A DNA stretch of 64,000 nt from Serratia entomophila. GTDB lineage: Bacteria; Pseudomonadota; Gammaproteobacteria; Enterobacterales; Enterobacteriaceae. The notes under the pieces were generated by a model. It saw nothing but the letters and a program-made list of their open reading frames with translations, searched no databases and was not told the origin of the DNA. Numbering within the stretch: the stretch's first letter is position 1; every line of letters begins with the position of its first letter. The stretch lies in assembly GCF_021462285.1 (NCBI RefSeq), contig NZ_CP082787.1, positions 3,720,001 to 3,784,000 on the forward strand, written 5' to 3'. Positions 38,031 through 48,085 of the stretch are shown here, piece after piece. Position numbers and translations under genes: made by a program.

Positions 38031-39296
38031 ATGAGCCTGGACACCGCTCCCGTGCCTGAGCTCTCCGGTCAACAACGGCGCTGTCATCTGTTGCTGATGC
38101 TGTATGCGCCGGCGCCCGAAGTACAGCTGGAGACTATCAGTAAAATCAATGGCGTCGCCCCCCTGATTACCCGGCAAGATATAGCCGAGGTGGCCAGTGA
38201 AATCCAGCGTTTCCATCAGTTGGAGATCGTCGGCAACCCCGACGACGGCTATCGGCTCAGGGGGAGCGCGCTCAATCAACGCCTTTGCCTGATCCACTGG
38301 CTGCGGCGGGCGCTGCGCTGCAGCCCGCAGTTTGTCGAAGACCATTTCGTTCCCCGGCTGCGGCAGGCCTTGGCGATGGACGCCGGCTTTTCCGCCCAAT
38401 TGGAACCGTGCATCGGCATGTGCGAATCCCTGCTCAACCGCAGCTTCGACGCGCGCGACCGGCAGTTTCTGCAGCATTACCTGTGTTACTGCGCCTGGCA
38501 AAGCCAACGGCAGCGGCACCCGCAGTTCAGCGCCAGCCAGCGTGGCTGGCTGCATCAGAAACCGGAACAGCGCGCGGCCGACGCGCTGCATCAAACGCTC
38601 AATCAGCTGTTTAACCACATGCCTGATGACGACGAACGCGACTTTCTGGTGCTGATGTTCACCATGTTGAAAAACCACAGCTACCATAGCAACGATTCAG
38701 AGGAAGATCGGCGGCTGATGGCGGCTATCGATCGGATGGTGGAGCGCTTCCAGCAGATCTCCGGCATGAGCTTCAGCAGCCAGGCGGATTTGGTCAGCCA
38801 GCTGTTCGCCCATCTGGCCCCCGCCGTTGAGCGCTGCCGTTTCGACATTGGCATCGACAACATGCTGCTGGAGGAGGTGGTGCGCAAATATCCGCGCCTG
38901 ATGCGCACCACGCAGGAAGCGTTAGCGCCCTTCGAGCAGGAATACGATTTGCATTTTTCTCACGAAGAGGCGGGATTGGTGGCCATCAGCTTCGGCGCCT
39001 GGCTGATGCAGGACAATGCGTTGCAGGAAAAGCAGGTGCTGCTGCTGACGCTGGATAACCCGCAGTTGGAAGAGGAAGTGGAATATCAGATTCGGGAATT
39101 GACGCTGCTGCCGCTCAACATCAAATACCTGCCGCTGCGCGACTACCTGCACGCCGGCGCGCCGCAGGGCGTCACGCTGGTGATCAGCCCCTACGCCGCG
39201 GTGCATAGCGCACCGCAGCCGCCGCTGGTGTATACCGAACTGCCGCTGGAACGCCAGCAGCGCAAAGCCATTCGCGCGCTGCTGGAAGCCCCGTGA
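38031..39296 (+). CDS. csiE: Stationary-phase protein CsiE
   Basis: The 421-residue protein starts at ATG 38031, with AGAAGGTG just upstream; the longer frame adds 18 residues not matching E. coli. Two PRD-like helical domains are visible, the second around FDIGIDNMLLEEVVRKYPRLMRTTQEAL and HEEAGLVAISFGAWLMQDN. PRD domains usually respond to PTS phosphorylation, but no DNA-binding domain is evident. E. coli csiE is induced in stationary phase under RpoS and CRP; its molecular role is unknown. Its stop directly abuts the stop of convergent hcaT. Confidence 0.85.
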   Translation: MSLDTAPVPELSGQQRRCHLLLMLYAPAPEVQLETISKINGVAPLITRQDIAEVASEIQRFHQLEIVGNPDDGYRLRGSALNQRLCLIHWLRRALRCSPQFVEDHFVPRLRQALAMDAGFSAQLEPCIGMCESLLNRSFDARDRQFLQHYLCYCAWQSQRQRHPQFSASQRGWLHQKPEQRAADALHQTLNQLFNHMPDDDERDFLVLMFTMLKNHSYHSNDSEEDRRLMAAIDRMVERFQQISGMSFSSQADLVSQLFAHLAPAVERCRFDIGIDNMLLEEVVRKYPRLMRTTQEALAPFEQEYDLHFSHEEAGLVAISFGAWLMQDNALQEKQVLLLTLDNPQLEEEVEYQIRELTLLPLNIKYLPLRDYLHAGAPQGVTLVISPYAAVHSAPQPPLVYTELPLERQQRKAIRALLEAP

Positions 39297-40442
39297 TCAG
39301 CGGGCTGCGCTCACCGCCGGCGGTCGGATGAACAGCGCCGGCACCGCCACCGCCGCCATTACCCAGAACACCCCACCCTGCAGATGCTCGAACAGGAAAC
39401 CGGCGATCACCGTCATGATCGCGATACCGCCCCCCATCGCCAACGCCGAATACACCGCCTGCAGGCGGATCACCTCCGGCCCCTGGCGCGCCGCAATAAA
39501 GCGCATCGCCGCCAGGTGACAGACGGTAAAGGTGCCGCAATGCAAGATCTGGATCAGCAGCAGCCAACCCAGTTCGGTGCTGTAGGCCATCAGGCTCCAG
39601 CGCAGCACCCCGCAGCAGGCCGAGAGCAGCAGCAGGCTGCGCGCATTCCAGCGGCGGAACAGCACATTGCTGCTGGCGAAGATAATCACTTCCGCCACCA
39701 CCCCCAGCGACCACAGGTAGCCGATGGTCGAAGCCGAATAGCCGGCCTCCTGCCAGTAGATAGAGCCGAAGCTGTAATAACCGGCGTGCGCCCCCTGCAG
39801 CAGGGTGACGCACAGCAGAAAGCGCCACACCGGCCCTTCCTTCAACAGCTCAAACAGCGAACGTTCGGGTTCGCTGTGGGTACGGGCCTCGCCCTGCGGC
39901 ATCACGCTGGGCTTCAGCATCATGCCCAACAACATCGCCAGCACGCTGGCAATCAGGCTGTAGAGGATGGCGTTGTGGCCCCACACCGCCACCAGTTGCC
40001 CGGTCAGCGCCGAGCCGATAACGAACGCCAGCGATCCCCACAGCCGCACCCGGCCGTAATCCATGGTGATTTGTTTTTGCCAGGTGGCGGCCAGCGCATC
40101 GGTCAACGGCACCAGCGGCGAGAAGAACAGGTTGAAGCCGGCGATCACCAGCATCAGCCAGCCCCAGCCGTTGCCGAAGCAGAAACCGACGGCGAAGGCC
40201 AGCGTCAGCAGCGCCAGCAGACGCAAGGCATTCACCAGTTGAGAGGGGTCTTTCACGCGGGGAGCAATCAGCAAACTACCGAGAAAACGGGCAATCAGGC
40301 CGGCGCCGAGCAACATACCGATGGTTTCGGGCGCGATGCCCTCGCCTTTTAACCAAACGCCCCAAAAGGGTAAGAAAATGCCATACGAAAAGAAGTAGGT
40401 GAAATAGCTGAGAGCGAGCCAACGCGTTGATTGCAGAACCAT
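39297..40442 (-). CDS. hcaT: MFS transporter HcaT (3-phenylpropionate-type carrier)
   Basis: The 381-residue membrane protein starts at ATG 40442, preceded by GGAGGGA; the longer frame adds 17 residues. The nucleoside:H+ symporter-like MFS fold begins MVLQSTRWLALSYFTYFFSYGIFLPFWGVWLKGEG. HcaT is the putative 3-phenylpropionate permease of E. coli, where it is also next to csiE. No hca catabolic genes occur in this window, so the carried substrate here may differ. Confidence 0.85.
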   Translation of the reverse strand: MVLQSTRWLALSYFTYFFSYGIFLPFWGVWLKGEGIAPETIGMLLGAGLIARFLGSLLIAPRVKDPSQLVNALRLLALLTLAFAVGFCFGNGWGWLMLVIAGFNLFFSPLVPLTDALAATWQKQITMDYGRVRLWGSLAFVIGSALTGQLVAVWGHNAILYSLIASVLAMLLGMMLKPSVMPQGEARTHSEPERSLFELLKEGPVWRFLLCVTLLQGAHAGYYSFGSIYWQEAGYSASTIGYLWSLGVVAEVIIFASSNVLFRRWNARSLLLLSACCGVLRWSLMAYSTELGWLLLIQILHCGTFTVCHLAAMRFIAARQGPEVIRLQAVYSALAMGGGIAIMTVIAGFLFEHLQGGVFWVMAAVAVPALFIRPPAVSAAR

Positions 40443-40555
40443 GATCCCTCCGGTGTGAGGCGATACTTTGACAGAGCTCACACCGGCTAGCAATCTTCAT
40501 TCATGTTCAAAGGGTTAGACTGCAAAGCAGTTCACAGTTTGCCCATAACAGCGAT

Positions 40556-40580
40556 AAAAAAACCCGCCGTAGCGGGTTTT
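40556..40580 (-). terminator. Rho-independent terminator of glyA
   Basis: AAAACCCGC and GCGGGTTTT form a nine-base stem with a four-base loop. On the minus strand a TTTTTTT tract follows. Located 16 bases after the glyA stop. Confidence 0.93.
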
Positions 40581-40596
40581 GCAAAGCGAAGCAGAA

Positions 40597-41850
40597 TTAT
40601 GCGTAAACCGGCAGGCGGGCGCAGATATCCAGCACTTTCTGCTTGGTGCGTTCGATGGTGGCTTCATCGTTGATGTTGTCCAGCACGTCGCAGATCCAGC
40701 CGGCCAGTTCGCGCACTTCGGCTTCCTTGAAGCCGCGGCGGGTTACCGCCGGGGTGCCGATACGCACGCCGGAGGTGACGAACGGGCTCTTAGGATCGTT
40801 AGGCACGCTGTTTTTGTTCACGGTGATGTTGGCGCGGCCGAGAGCAGCGTCAGCTTCTTTACCGGTCAGGTTCTTGTCCACCAGATCCAGCAGGAACAGA
40901 TGGTTGTGGGTGCCGCCGGAAACCACTTTATAGCCGCGCTGCAGGAACACATCCACCATCGCTTTGGCGTTGTCGGCCACTTGCTGCTGGTAAACCTTGA
41001 ACTCCGGCTCCATCGCTTCTTTCAGCGCCACCGCCTTGCCGGCGATCACGTGCATCAGCGGGCCGCCCTGGCCGCCTGGGAACACTGCGGAGTTCAGCTT
41101 TTTGTACAGCTCTTCGTCGCCGCCCTTCGCCAGGATCAGGCCGCCACGCGGACCCGCCAGGGTTTTGTGGGTGGTGGTGGTGACGATGTGCGCGTGCGGC
41201 ACCGGGTTCGGGTAAACGCCGGCGGCGATCAGACCGGCGACGTGCGCCATGTCAACGAACAGGTAAGCGCCGATGCTGTCGGCGATTTCACGCATTTTTG
41301 CCCAATCGACGACGCCGGAGAAGGCGGAGAAGCCGCCGATGATCATTTTCGGCTTGTGGGTCTGCGCCTGCTTGGCCAGATCCTCATAGTCGATTTTGCC
41401 TTCTTCGTCGATGCCGTAAGGCACCACGTTGTAGAGTTTGCCGGACAGGTTAACCGGGGAGCCGTGGGTCAGGTGGCCGCCGTGCGCCAGGTTCATGCCC
41501 AAAATGGTGTCGCCCGGCTGCAGCAGCGCGGTGTAAACGGCGAAGTTAGCCTGAGAACCGGAGTGCGGCTGCACGTTGGCATAGTCTGCGCCGAACAGCG
41601 CTTTCGCGCGGTCGATAGCCAGTTGCTCAACGATATCCACGTATTCGCAGCCGCCGTAGTAACGCTTGCCCGGGTAGCCTTCCGCGTATTTGTTGGTCAG
41701 CTGGGAACCCTGAGCCTGCATGACGCGCGGGCTGGTGTAGTTCTCAGACGCAATCAGCTCGATGTGCTCTTCCTGACGCACCACTTCTTGCTCCATTGCA
41801 CGCCACAGTTCGGCATCGTAATCGGCAATGTTCATTTCACGCTTTAACAT
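40597..41850 (-). CDS. glyA: Serine hydroxymethyltransferase
   Basis: The 417-residue PLP enzyme interconverts serine and glycine with tetrahydrofolate, the main source of one-carbon units. The PLP lysine lies in [16 protein letters not shown] (Lys229). [17 protein letters not shown] and [16 protein letters not shown] are typical. Length equals E. coli GlyA. Divergent from hmp, with a PurR-like site in the intergenic region. Confidence 0.98.
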   Translation of the reverse strand: MLKREMNIADYDAELWRAMEQEVVRQEEHIELIASENYTSPRVMQAQGSQLTNKYAEGYPGKRYYGGCEYVDIVEQLAIDRAKALFGADYANVQPHSGSQANFAVYTALLQPGDTILGMNLAHGGHLTHGSPVNLSGKLYNVVPYGIDEEGKIDYEDLAKQAQTHKPKMIIGGFSAFSGVVDWAKMREIADSIGAYLFVDMAHVAGLIAAGVYPNPVPHAHIVTTTTHKTLAGPRGGLILAKGGDEELYKKLNSAVFPGGQGGPLMHVIAGKAVALKEAMEPEFKVYQQQVADNAKAMVDVFLQRGYKVVSGGTHNHLFLLDLVDKNLTGKEADAALGRANITVNKNSVPNDPKSPFVTSGVRIGTPAVTRRGFKEAEVRELAGWICDVLDNINDEATIERTKQKVLDICARLPVYA

Positions 41851-41970
41851 CCGGCATCTCCTGACTTAAATCGGCTAACTAAAAAATCACCAAATAACTA
41901 CCCGTTTGGGTTCTGGGCCACAGTGTAAACTGTTTTCCCCCACCGAGGATAGGTCTTGACAGAGGTTTTT

Positions 41971-41986
41971 ACGCAAACGATTGGCA
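41971..41986 (-). promoter_or_regulatory. PurR-like operator of glyA
   Basis: On the minus strand the site reads TGCCAATCGTTTGCGT. The last 12 bases are identical to the E. coli glyA PurR site, and the right half fits the PurR consensus perfectly. Located 121 bases upstream of the glyA start codon. Confidence 0.7.
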
Positions 41987-42145
41987 TAAGATTCCACAAG
42001 GCTTTGATCCGATAATTCATCCCGTTCGGCAACGGACTTTTCCTCATGCGAACGATGCGGTTTTTTCATGTTCTGTGAGCGCGATCGTCCGCTCAACAAC
42101 ACCGCAGCAAAAACAAGGGTATTTACAAGCGCAACGGAATCCAAT

Positions 42146-42168
42146 AAGATGCATTTAAAATGCATCAT
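42146..42168 (+). promoter_or_regulatory. NsrR-type operator of hmp
   Basis: The two 11-base half-sites AAGATGCATTT and AAATGCATCAT are separated by one A, the exact spacing of the NsrR consensus. It lies 41 bases upstream of the hmp start codon, as expected for nitric-oxide-relieved repression. Confidence 0.8.
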
Positions 42169-42208
42169 TAAAAATCGTCTCAGGGACAACCCACTAAGGA
42201 GCGCTTCC

Positions 42209-43399
42209 ATGCTGGACAGCCAAACCATCGCCACCGTCAAATCCACCATTCCGCTGCTGGCCGCCACCGGGCCGAAGTTGACCGCCCATTTCTACGATCG
42301 GATGTTCGCGCACAACCCTGAATTGAAAGATATTTTCAATATGAGCAACCAGCGCAACGGCGACCAGCGCCAGGCGCTGTTCGACGCCATCTGCGCCTAT
42401 GCCGCCAACATCGAGAACCTGGCGGCGCTGTTGCCGGCGGTGGAGCGCATTGCGCAAAAACACGCCAGCTTCAACATTCAGCCCGATCAGTATCAGATTG
42501 TCGGCGGCCACCTGCTGGCGACGCTGGACGAAATGTTCAGCCCGGGCCAGGAAGTGCTGGACGCCTGGGGCAAAGCCTATGGCGTGCTGGCCAAGGTGTT
42601 TATCCAGCGTGAAGAGCAGATTTATCAACAAAGCGAAACCGACAACGGCGGCTGGCGCGACCTGCGCGCCTTCCGCATCCTCAAAAAGCAGCCGCAGAGC
42701 GAGGTGATCTGCAGCTTCGTGCTGGCGCCGGTCGACGGCGGCCGGGTAGCGGACTTCAAACCGGGGCAGTATCTGGCGGTCTACATCAGGCACGACAGCC
42801 TGGAGCATCAGGAAATTCGCCAATATTCACTGACTGCCGCGCCGAACGGCGAGTTCTACCGCATCGCGGTCAAGCGCGAAGATCAGGGCAAAGTGTCCAG
42901 CTATCTGCATCAGCAGGCACAGGAAGGCGACGTGATTTACCTCGCCCCGCCGCACGGCGATTTCTTCCTCGAGGCAGAGCCGAACACCCCGGTGGCGCTG
43001 ATCTCCGCCGGCGTTGGCCAAACGCCGATGCTCGGCATGTTGAACAGCCTGCACGACAATCAGCATCAGGCGGAAATTCACTGGCTGCACGCGGCGGAAA
43101 ACGGCGCCGTTCACGCCTTTGCCGCCGAAGTGGCGGACATCGCCGGGCGCATGCCGAACCTGAACCGCCACGTCTGGTACCGTGAACCGGGTGCGGAGGA
43201 TGTGGAAGGCCGCGACTATCAAAGCCGCGGGCTGATGGATCTTGGCGCGCTGAGCGCTGCGTTGAGCAACCCGCAGATGCACTATTACTTCTGCGGCCCG
43301 GTGCCGTTCATGCAGCACGTGGGCAAACAGCTGCTGGCGATGGGAGTGGAGGCCGAGCGCATCCACTACGAATGCTTCGGCCCGCATAAGGTGCTGTAA
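42209..43399 (+). CDS. hmp: Flavohemoglobin (nitric oxide dioxygenase)
   Basis: The 396-residue protein starts at ATG 42209, which has TAAGGAG seven bases upstream and begins [21 protein letters not shown] as in E. coli Hmp; the longer frame is an artefact. The globin domain (1-140) carries the proximal His in [21 protein letters not shown]. The FAD domain has [10 protein letters not shown], and the NAD domain has [13 protein letters not shown] and the C-terminal FGPHKVL. It oxidises NO to nitrate. A near-perfect NsrR box precedes it. Confidence 0.97.
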   Translation: MLDSQTIATVKSTIPLLAATGPKLTAHFYDRMFAHNPELKDIFNMSNQRNGDQRQALFDAICAYAANIENLAALLPAVERIAQKHASFNIQPDQYQIVGGHLLATLDEMFSPGQEVLDAWGKAYGVLAKVFIQREEQIYQQSETDNGGWRDLRAFRILKKQPQSEVICSFVLAPVDGGRVADFKPGQYLAVYIRHDSLEHQEIRQYSLTAAPNGEFYRIAVKREDQGKVSSYLHQQAQEGDVIYLAPPHGDFFLEAEPNTPVALISAGVGQTPMLGMLNSLHDNQHQAEIHWLHAAENGAVHAFAAEVADIAGRMPNLNRHVWYREPGAEDVEGRDYQSRGLMDLGALSAALSNPQMHYYFCGPVPFMQHVGKQLLAMGVEAERIHYECFGPHKVL

Positions 43400-43405
43400 T
43401 CAATC

Positions 43406-43443
43406 GGGGCGCGGTCCTTTCCTTCATGGAAAAGCCGCGCCCC
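43406..43443. terminator. Long hairpin between convergent hmp and the cytochrome c gene
   Basis: GGGGCGCGG (43406-43414) and CCGCGCCCC (43435-43443) form the outer stem, with CTTTCC/GGAAAAG extending it inside. There is no clear T-tract on either side, so it is a likely bidirectional barrier rather than a classical terminator. Confidence 0.5.
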
Positions 43444-43447
43444 GCCG

Positions 43448-44629
43448 TTATTTAGCCTGCAGCTTGCGCGCCTCCTGCACCTGCTGTTCGGTGACCGGCG
43501 CCGCCCGGTTGCCCCAACTTCCCCGCAAATAGCTCATCAGATCGGCTGCCTGCCGGTCGTTCAGCGTCCAGGCGTAGCCCGGCATGGCGATCGCCGCGGC
43601 GTGTTGCGTGGTCGGCGTTTGCGCCCCTTCCAGCACCACCCGCAGCGCGGTCAATGGGTTGTCCGCCGTCACCGTCGCGTTGCCCGCCAGCGCCGGAATG
43701 GTATTGTCGCTCCCCTCCCCCTTATTGCCGTGGCAGGTCGAGCAGTACATCGCATAGCTGGCCCGCCCGCTCTGATTGTCGGCCTGCGCCGGAGCGGCCA
43801 CCGCCGGAACCGGGTCCGCCGCCAGGCTGTGCAGATAATTGCCGATAGCCTTCAGATCCGCATCGCTCAGGTATTGGGTGCTGTGGGTCACCACCTCGCC
43901 CATCGGCCCGGCGACCGCCGCGTGTTGGCTGCGGCCGGTTTTCAGCAGCGCCATGACCTCGTTCGGCTGCATACCGCGCAGATCCGAGGCATACCAGTCG
44001 TCCAGCTCAGCGCCGCTCAGGAAGGCCGGTTCTTTACCGTCCAACCCTTGCTCCTGCATGGCCCAGCCGCGCGGCGTATGGCAGCTGCCGCAGTGCCCCG
44101 CGCCCTGCACCAGATAGGCGCCGCGGTTCCACTCGGCGCTCTGCTGCGGATCCGGCCGATAAACCTGGTCGTCGTGGAACAGCCGGTTCCACACCGCCAG
44201 CGGCCAGCGCATCGACAGCGGCCAGCTGATGTCGCTGGCGCGGTTGGCGGTGCTCTGCGCCGGCACTTCGTTCATCAGGTAATGGTACAGCGCGCGCATG
44301 TCCTCCGCGCTCATTTTGGCGTACGAGGTGTAAGGCATCGCCGGGTACAGCCGGTGGCCGTCTTTGGCGACGCCCTGGCGCATGGCGCGATCAAACTCGT
44401 CGAACGAATAGCCGCCGATGCCATGTTCTTTATCCGGCGTGATGTTGGTGGCGTAGATATCCCCCAGCGGCGTCGGGAACTTCATGCCCCCCGCCAGTTC
44501 GGCGCCGCCCGGCGCGGTGTGGCAGGCGGTGCAGTCACCGGCTTTGGCCACGTATTCCCCGGCGGACATCGCCTGTGCCGAGCCGCCGGCCACCAGCAGG
44601 CTCAATAGGTACAGCGAACGCATGCTCAT
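43448..44629 (-). CDS. Triheme cytochrome c, probable electron acceptor of spermidine dehydrogenase
   Basis: The 393-residue periplasmic protein has a Sec signal (residues 1-20, cleaving after SAQA). Three CXXCH heme sites lie at Cys33 (CTACH), Cys180 (CGSCH) and Cys296 (CSTCH), each in its own cytochrome c domain with Met ligands in GMKFPTPLG and AIAMPGYAW contexts. The architecture equals the cytochrome subunits of membrane alcohol and gluconate dehydrogenases. Its ATG overlaps the stop of the spermidine dehydrogenase gene (ATGA), indicating coupled synthesis. No obvious membrane anchor remains after cleavage, so it may hand electrons to a quinol-side partner or oxidase. Confidence 0.88.
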   Translation of the reverse strand: MSMRSLYLLSLLVAGGSAQAMSAGEYVAKAGDCTACHTAPGGAELAGGMKFPTPLGDIYATNITPDKEHGIGGYSFDEFDRAMRQGVAKDGHRLYPAMPYTSYAKMSAEDMRALYHYLMNEVPAQSTANRASDISWPLSMRWPLAVWNRLFHDDQVYRPDPQQSAEWNRGAYLVQGAGHCGSCHTPRGWAMQEQGLDGKEPAFLSGAELDDWYASDLRGMQPNEVMALLKTGRSQHAAVAGPMGEVVTHSTQYLSDADLKAIGNYLHSLAADPVPAVAAPAQADNQSGRASYAMYCSTCHGNKGEGSDNTIPALAGNATVTADNPLTALRVVLEGAQTPTTQHAAAIAMPGYAWTLNDRQAADLMSYLRGSWGNRAAPVTEQQVQEARKLQAK

Positions 44630-46536
44630 GCTCCCTCCCTGGCGGCAACCTTGCCGTAGGCCAGCTCGTTAACCGCGCGCCACGCCTGATCGATCGCCGA
44701 GTTGGCGTAAGGGCTCCAGTCGGAATCGGAGTTGGCGATGGCGATCTTGCCTATTGGCTGACGCGCCGTTTCGATAATTTTCTGCGCTTCATCCTCATCG
44801 TCGAACAGTCCGTTGAGGAAGTAGGAATAGCCGTGCGACCAGCGGTTGACGGTGATCGCCTCAATGTCGCGCTGATGGTCGAAACCGGCCGACCCCAGCA
44901 TGCCCTGCAGCTGTTCGCGGATCATCTGCTCATGCACCTCGAACGGCGTGCCCAGCAGCAATGCGCGGCCCTTGCGCGACTGCTCGCGCGGGCTCAGCCC
45001 GCTGCCCGCCAGCGTCGGCACGTATACCATGTGCAGGCCGATCGGCTGATTCGGGTCGCGCGGGTGCTGGTAACCCCCCATGCTGACCGGGTAGTCCAGC
45101 TTCACCCGGCAGTAAGGCGCGGTCGGTGAATACACCTCGTGCACCCCCAGCTTGATGAACGGCTGCCAGTTGCGGATCACCACCTTGCTGTACACCAGCG
45201 GCGACTTGACGTTCTGCTTCAGCGCTTCCTGCTGCTCATGCGGCATTTCCGGCACCAGATACGGGATCATCATGTTGTAACCGGCCATCACCACCTGCCC
45301 GGCGCGCACCTTGGTCATCTTCTCGCCGGTCATATAGGTGACTTCCACCTTGTCGCCAACGTTGGCCGCGTGCAGGCCGGTGCTGTTCAGGCGCAGCTTC
45401 ACCGGCGCTTCCGGGCGATCGAGCTGGGCGTAGTCGAACTTCGCCAGCACGATGTCGTTCATATCCTTGCCGCCCGGCGCCACCGCCGGGATCAGATGGC
45501 GCACCATCAGGCGCGCCAGCGTGGCGTTGCCGTCCGGGAAGTGGAACACGTAAGGATCGTCGAGATCGGCCTGCGACTCTGCGTCCAGCGGCGGCAGGTT
45601 CATGCCGTTCAGGCCGGGCAGATCGCAGATGCGCGCGTCGCTGCAGGAGGTAGCGTCGATGCCCACCGCCTGGAAATCGCTGGTGGTCTGCTGGAAGTAG
45701 CGGATCGCCATCTCGCTCAGGCCGACCTTCTCCTGCAGGAATTGGGTATAGCTGTGGGTGTCGAGCCACTCGACCTTCTGTTCCCGGCTCATCTCCGGCA
45801 GGTAGTCCTTATCCACCGTATGCAGCGCGATCAGCGCCTGGCGATCGCTTTCCGGCAACGGGAAGTCGCCGATAAACGCCTCATAAGAACGGCCGTTCAG
45901 GCGATCATGCGGGATATCGTCCGCCACCATGCGGCCCGGATCGCCGCTCACCACCTTGTCGACGCCGAAGTTTTTGCGATCGAAATACACGCCGCGGCTG
46001 AGGTTTAGATCCGGGTAGAAGGTTTTATCGAAGGCCTGCTCCAGCTTGTCGATGCTCACGCCCAGCTTCTGCAGCAGCCCCATCGCCACCGGGCTGAAGT
46101 TGGAGCGCGGCGACTGCAGCGACTCGCTGCCGCCGTAGCCGAGGAGAGTGCCGCTTTCGCTGCTGAATTCGTTGCGCTTGGCGTGGCCGCCGAAGTCGTC
46201 GTGGTTGTCGATCAACAGGATGCGCTGCTGCGTTCCCTTCATCTGCTGCCAGAAGCAGGCGGCGGCCAGCCCGCTGATGCCGGCCCCCACCACCACCAGA
46301 TCGAACTCTTCAGCGGCGGGCACGGCGCCGAAATCAAAGACTTTACCGTCGCGCCCCAGTTGGTGAGCATGCTCGAACGATCCCGGATGGTTACCCCGCA
46401 GCCCGGTCAGCGCCGGCGGATAGTACAGGGTTTGATTGGCGGTTTGCGGCGACGCGCGCAGGATCTGCATCGGCGTCAGCCCGGCGGCGATGGTAATCGC
46501 CACCCCATTAAGAAAATCGCGTCTGGTGATGCCCAT
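44626..46536 (-). CDS. spdH: Spermidine dehydrogenase-like flavoprotein with Tat signal
   Basis: This 636-residue FAD amine oxidase has a twin-arginine signal (TRRDFLNG, then a hydrophobic stretch to about residue 28), so it is exported folded to the periplasm. The FAD Rossmann motif VVVGAGISGLAAACF lies at about residues 81-95. Sequence character and length fit the spermidine dehydrogenase family (SpdH) of Serratia and Pseudomonas, which cleaves spermidine at the secondary amine, releasing a diamine and an aminoaldehyde. It sits downstream of the ydc importer and patD and overlaps the triheme cytochrome c gene by ATGA. The substrate has not been verified for this sequence. Confidence 0.82.
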   Translation of the reverse strand: MGITRRDFLNGVAITIAAGLTPMQILRASPQTANQTLYYPPALTGLRGNHPGSFEHAHQLGRDGKVFDFGAVPAAEEFDLVVVGAGISGLAAACFWQQMKGTQQRILLIDNHDDFGGHAKRNEFSSESGTLLGYGGSESLQSPRSNFSPVAMGLLQKLGVSIDKLEQAFDKTFYPDLNLSRGVYFDRKNFGVDKVVSGDPGRMVADDIPHDRLNGRSYEAFIGDFPLPESDRQALIALHTVDKDYLPEMSREQKVEWLDTHSYTQFLQEKVGLSEMAIRYFQQTTSDFQAVGIDATSCSDARICDLPGLNGMNLPPLDAESQADLDDPYVFHFPDGNATLARLMVRHLIPAVAPGGKDMNDIVLAKFDYAQLDRPEAPVKLRLNSTGLHAANVGDKVEVTYMTGEKMTKVRAGQVVMAGYNMMIPYLVPEMPHEQQEALKQNVKSPLVYSKVVIRNWQPFIKLGVHEVYSPTAPYCRVKLDYPVSMGGYQHPRDPNQPIGLHMVYVPTLAGSGLSPREQSRKGRALLLGTPFEVHEQMIREQLQGMLGSAGFDHQRDIEAITVNRWSHGYSYFLNGLFDDEDEAQKIIETARQPIGKIAIANSDSDWSPYANSAIDQAWRAVNELAYGKVAAREGA

Positions 46537-46566
46537 AATTGTTTTCCTTTCAATTCTTATTATCAG

Positions 46567-46591
46567 TCAGACCGGCGAGAAACCGGTCTGA
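46567..46591. repeat. Hairpin between patD and spdH
   Basis: TCAGACCGG (46567-46575) and CCGGTCTGA (46583-46591) form a perfect nine-base stem in the 88-base gap. There is no T-tract, so partial attenuation or mRNA processing between the two transcript parts is more likely than full termination. Confidence 0.5.
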
Positions 46592-46624
46592 AGGCGCGCT
46601 ATTTTGCGGATAAATACAGTAAAA

Positions 46625-48049
46625 TCAATGTTTGAACATCACATGCCGGATCGCGGTGTAATCCTCCAGCCCGTACATCGACATATCCTTGCCGTAGCCC
46701 GACAGCTTCTGGCCGCCGTGCGGCATTTCGCTCACCAGCATAAAGTGGGTATTCACCCAGGTACAGCCGTATTGCAGGCGGGCGCTCAGGCGGTGCGCCC
46801 GGCCCACGTCGCGGGTCCACAGCGACGAAGCCAGCCCATAGTTGGATTCATTGGCCCAGGCCAGCACCTGCTCTTCGTCGTCGAAGGCGGTCACCGTCAC
46901 CACCGGGCCGAACACTTCGCGCTGGACGATTTCATCCTCCTGGCGCGCACCGGCCAGCAGCGTCGGCTGGAAGTAATAGCCGGGGCCGTTCACCTTCTCG
47001 CCGCCGGTCACCACCTGCACGTGCGGCAGCGCCTTGGCCCGCTCGACAAAGCCGCTCACCCGTTCCAGGTGCTGGGCGGTGATAAGCGGCCCCAGTTCGG
47101 TGCTTTCATCTTCCGGCGGACCGATTTTCAGGCTGGCCACCGCCTCGCCCAGCTTCTTCACCAGCTCAGGGTAAATATTTTTCTGCGCATAGATGCGGCA
47201 GGCGGCGGTGCAGTCCTGCCCGGCATTGTAGAAACCGAAGCCGCGGATGCCGTCCACCACCTGCTGCAGATCGGCGTCGTCGAACACCAGCACCGGCGCC
47301 TTGCCGCCCAGCTCCATATGGGTGCGCTTAATGCCGGCGGCGGTGTGGGCGATGATGTGCTCGCCGGTGGCGATCGAGCCGGTAAGCGACACCATCCGCA
47401 CCTTCTCGTGGCCGGTCAGCCGGTCGCCGACGCTGGCGCCGCGGCCGAACAGCACGTTGATCACGCCCGGCGGGAACAGCCCGGCGGCCAGCTCGGCCAG
47501 CTTGAAGGCAGTCAGCGGCGTCTGTTCAGAAGGCTTGATCACCACGCAGTTGCCCGCCGCCAGCGCCGGGGCCAGCTTCCAGGCCGCCATCATCAGCGGG
47601 TAGTTCCAGGGGGCGATCGAGGCGACCACGCCAAGCGGATCGCGACGGATCATCGAGGTATGGCCGGCCAGATATTCTCCGGCCGCCAGGCCGCTCAGGC
47701 AGCGGCTGGCGCCGGCGAAGAAGCGGAACACGTCGGCCACCGCCGGCAGTTCGTCGTTCAGCACGCAGTGGTAGGGTTTGCCGCAGTTGAGCGACTCCAG
47801 GCGGGCGAAGGTTTCGGCATGGCTGTCGATCAAATCCGCCAGCTTCAGCAGGTGTTCTGCGCGCTCTTTCGGCGTGGTTTGCCCCCAGGCGGCGAACGCG
47901 GCGTCCGCCGCCAGCACCGCCTGTTCGACCTGTTCCGCGCTGGCCTCGGCCACCTGAACGATCACTTCACCGGTCGCCGGGTTATATACCGGCTGGGTTT
48001 CGCCCTGGCCGGTCACCAGTTGGCCGTTAATCAACAGTTGGCTTTGCAT
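46625..48049 (-). CDS. patD: Gamma-aminobutyraldehyde dehydrogenase
   Basis: The 474-residue NAD-dependent aldehyde dehydrogenase has the general base Glu246 (HMELGGKAP) and the nucleophile Cys280 ([11 protein letters not shown]), the same numbering as E. coli PatD (YdcW). It oxidises 4-aminobutanal, made from putrescine or released by spermidine cleavage, to GABA. As in E. coli it follows ydcSTUV. A paralogue lies at the other end of the importer operon. Confidence 0.95.
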   Translation of the reverse strand: MQSQLLINGQLVTGQGETQPVYNPATGEVIVQVAEASAEQVEQAVLAADAAFAAWGQTTPKERAEHLLKLADLIDSHAETFARLESLNCGKPYHCVLNDELPAVADVFRFFAGASRCLSGLAAGEYLAGHTSMIRRDPLGVVASIAPWNYPLMMAAWKLAPALAAGNCVVIKPSEQTPLTAFKLAELAAGLFPPGVINVLFGRGASVGDRLTGHEKVRMVSLTGSIATGEHIIAHTAAGIKRTHMELGGKAPVLVFDDADLQQVVDGIRGFGFYNAGQDCTAACRIYAQKNIYPELVKKLGEAVASLKIGPPEDESTELGPLITAQHLERVSGFVERAKALPHVQVVTGGEKVNGPGYYFQPTLLAGARQEDEIVQREVFGPVVTVTAFDDEEQVLAWANESNYGLASSLWTRDVGRAHRLSARLQYGCTWVNTHFMLVSEMPHGGQKLSGYGKDMSMYGLEDYTAIRHVMFKH

Positions 48050-48085
48050 AGGGTTTATCCTTTTATCAGAGGTCGGGTAAGGAAA

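Larger units (their letters stand above)
41851..42208. other. Divergent glyA-hmp regulatory region
   Basis: This 358-base region carries no gene. It contains the PurR-like box for glyA (41971-41986) and the NsrR-like box for hmp (42146-42168), annotated separately. No MetR site was recognised with confidence, although glyA is MetR-activated in E. coli. Confidence 0.6.

Noticed and set aside
42068..42208. Extended N-terminus of hmp
   Set aside because: It would span the NsrR-like operator, and the conserved protein starts at 42209 with a good ribosome-binding site.
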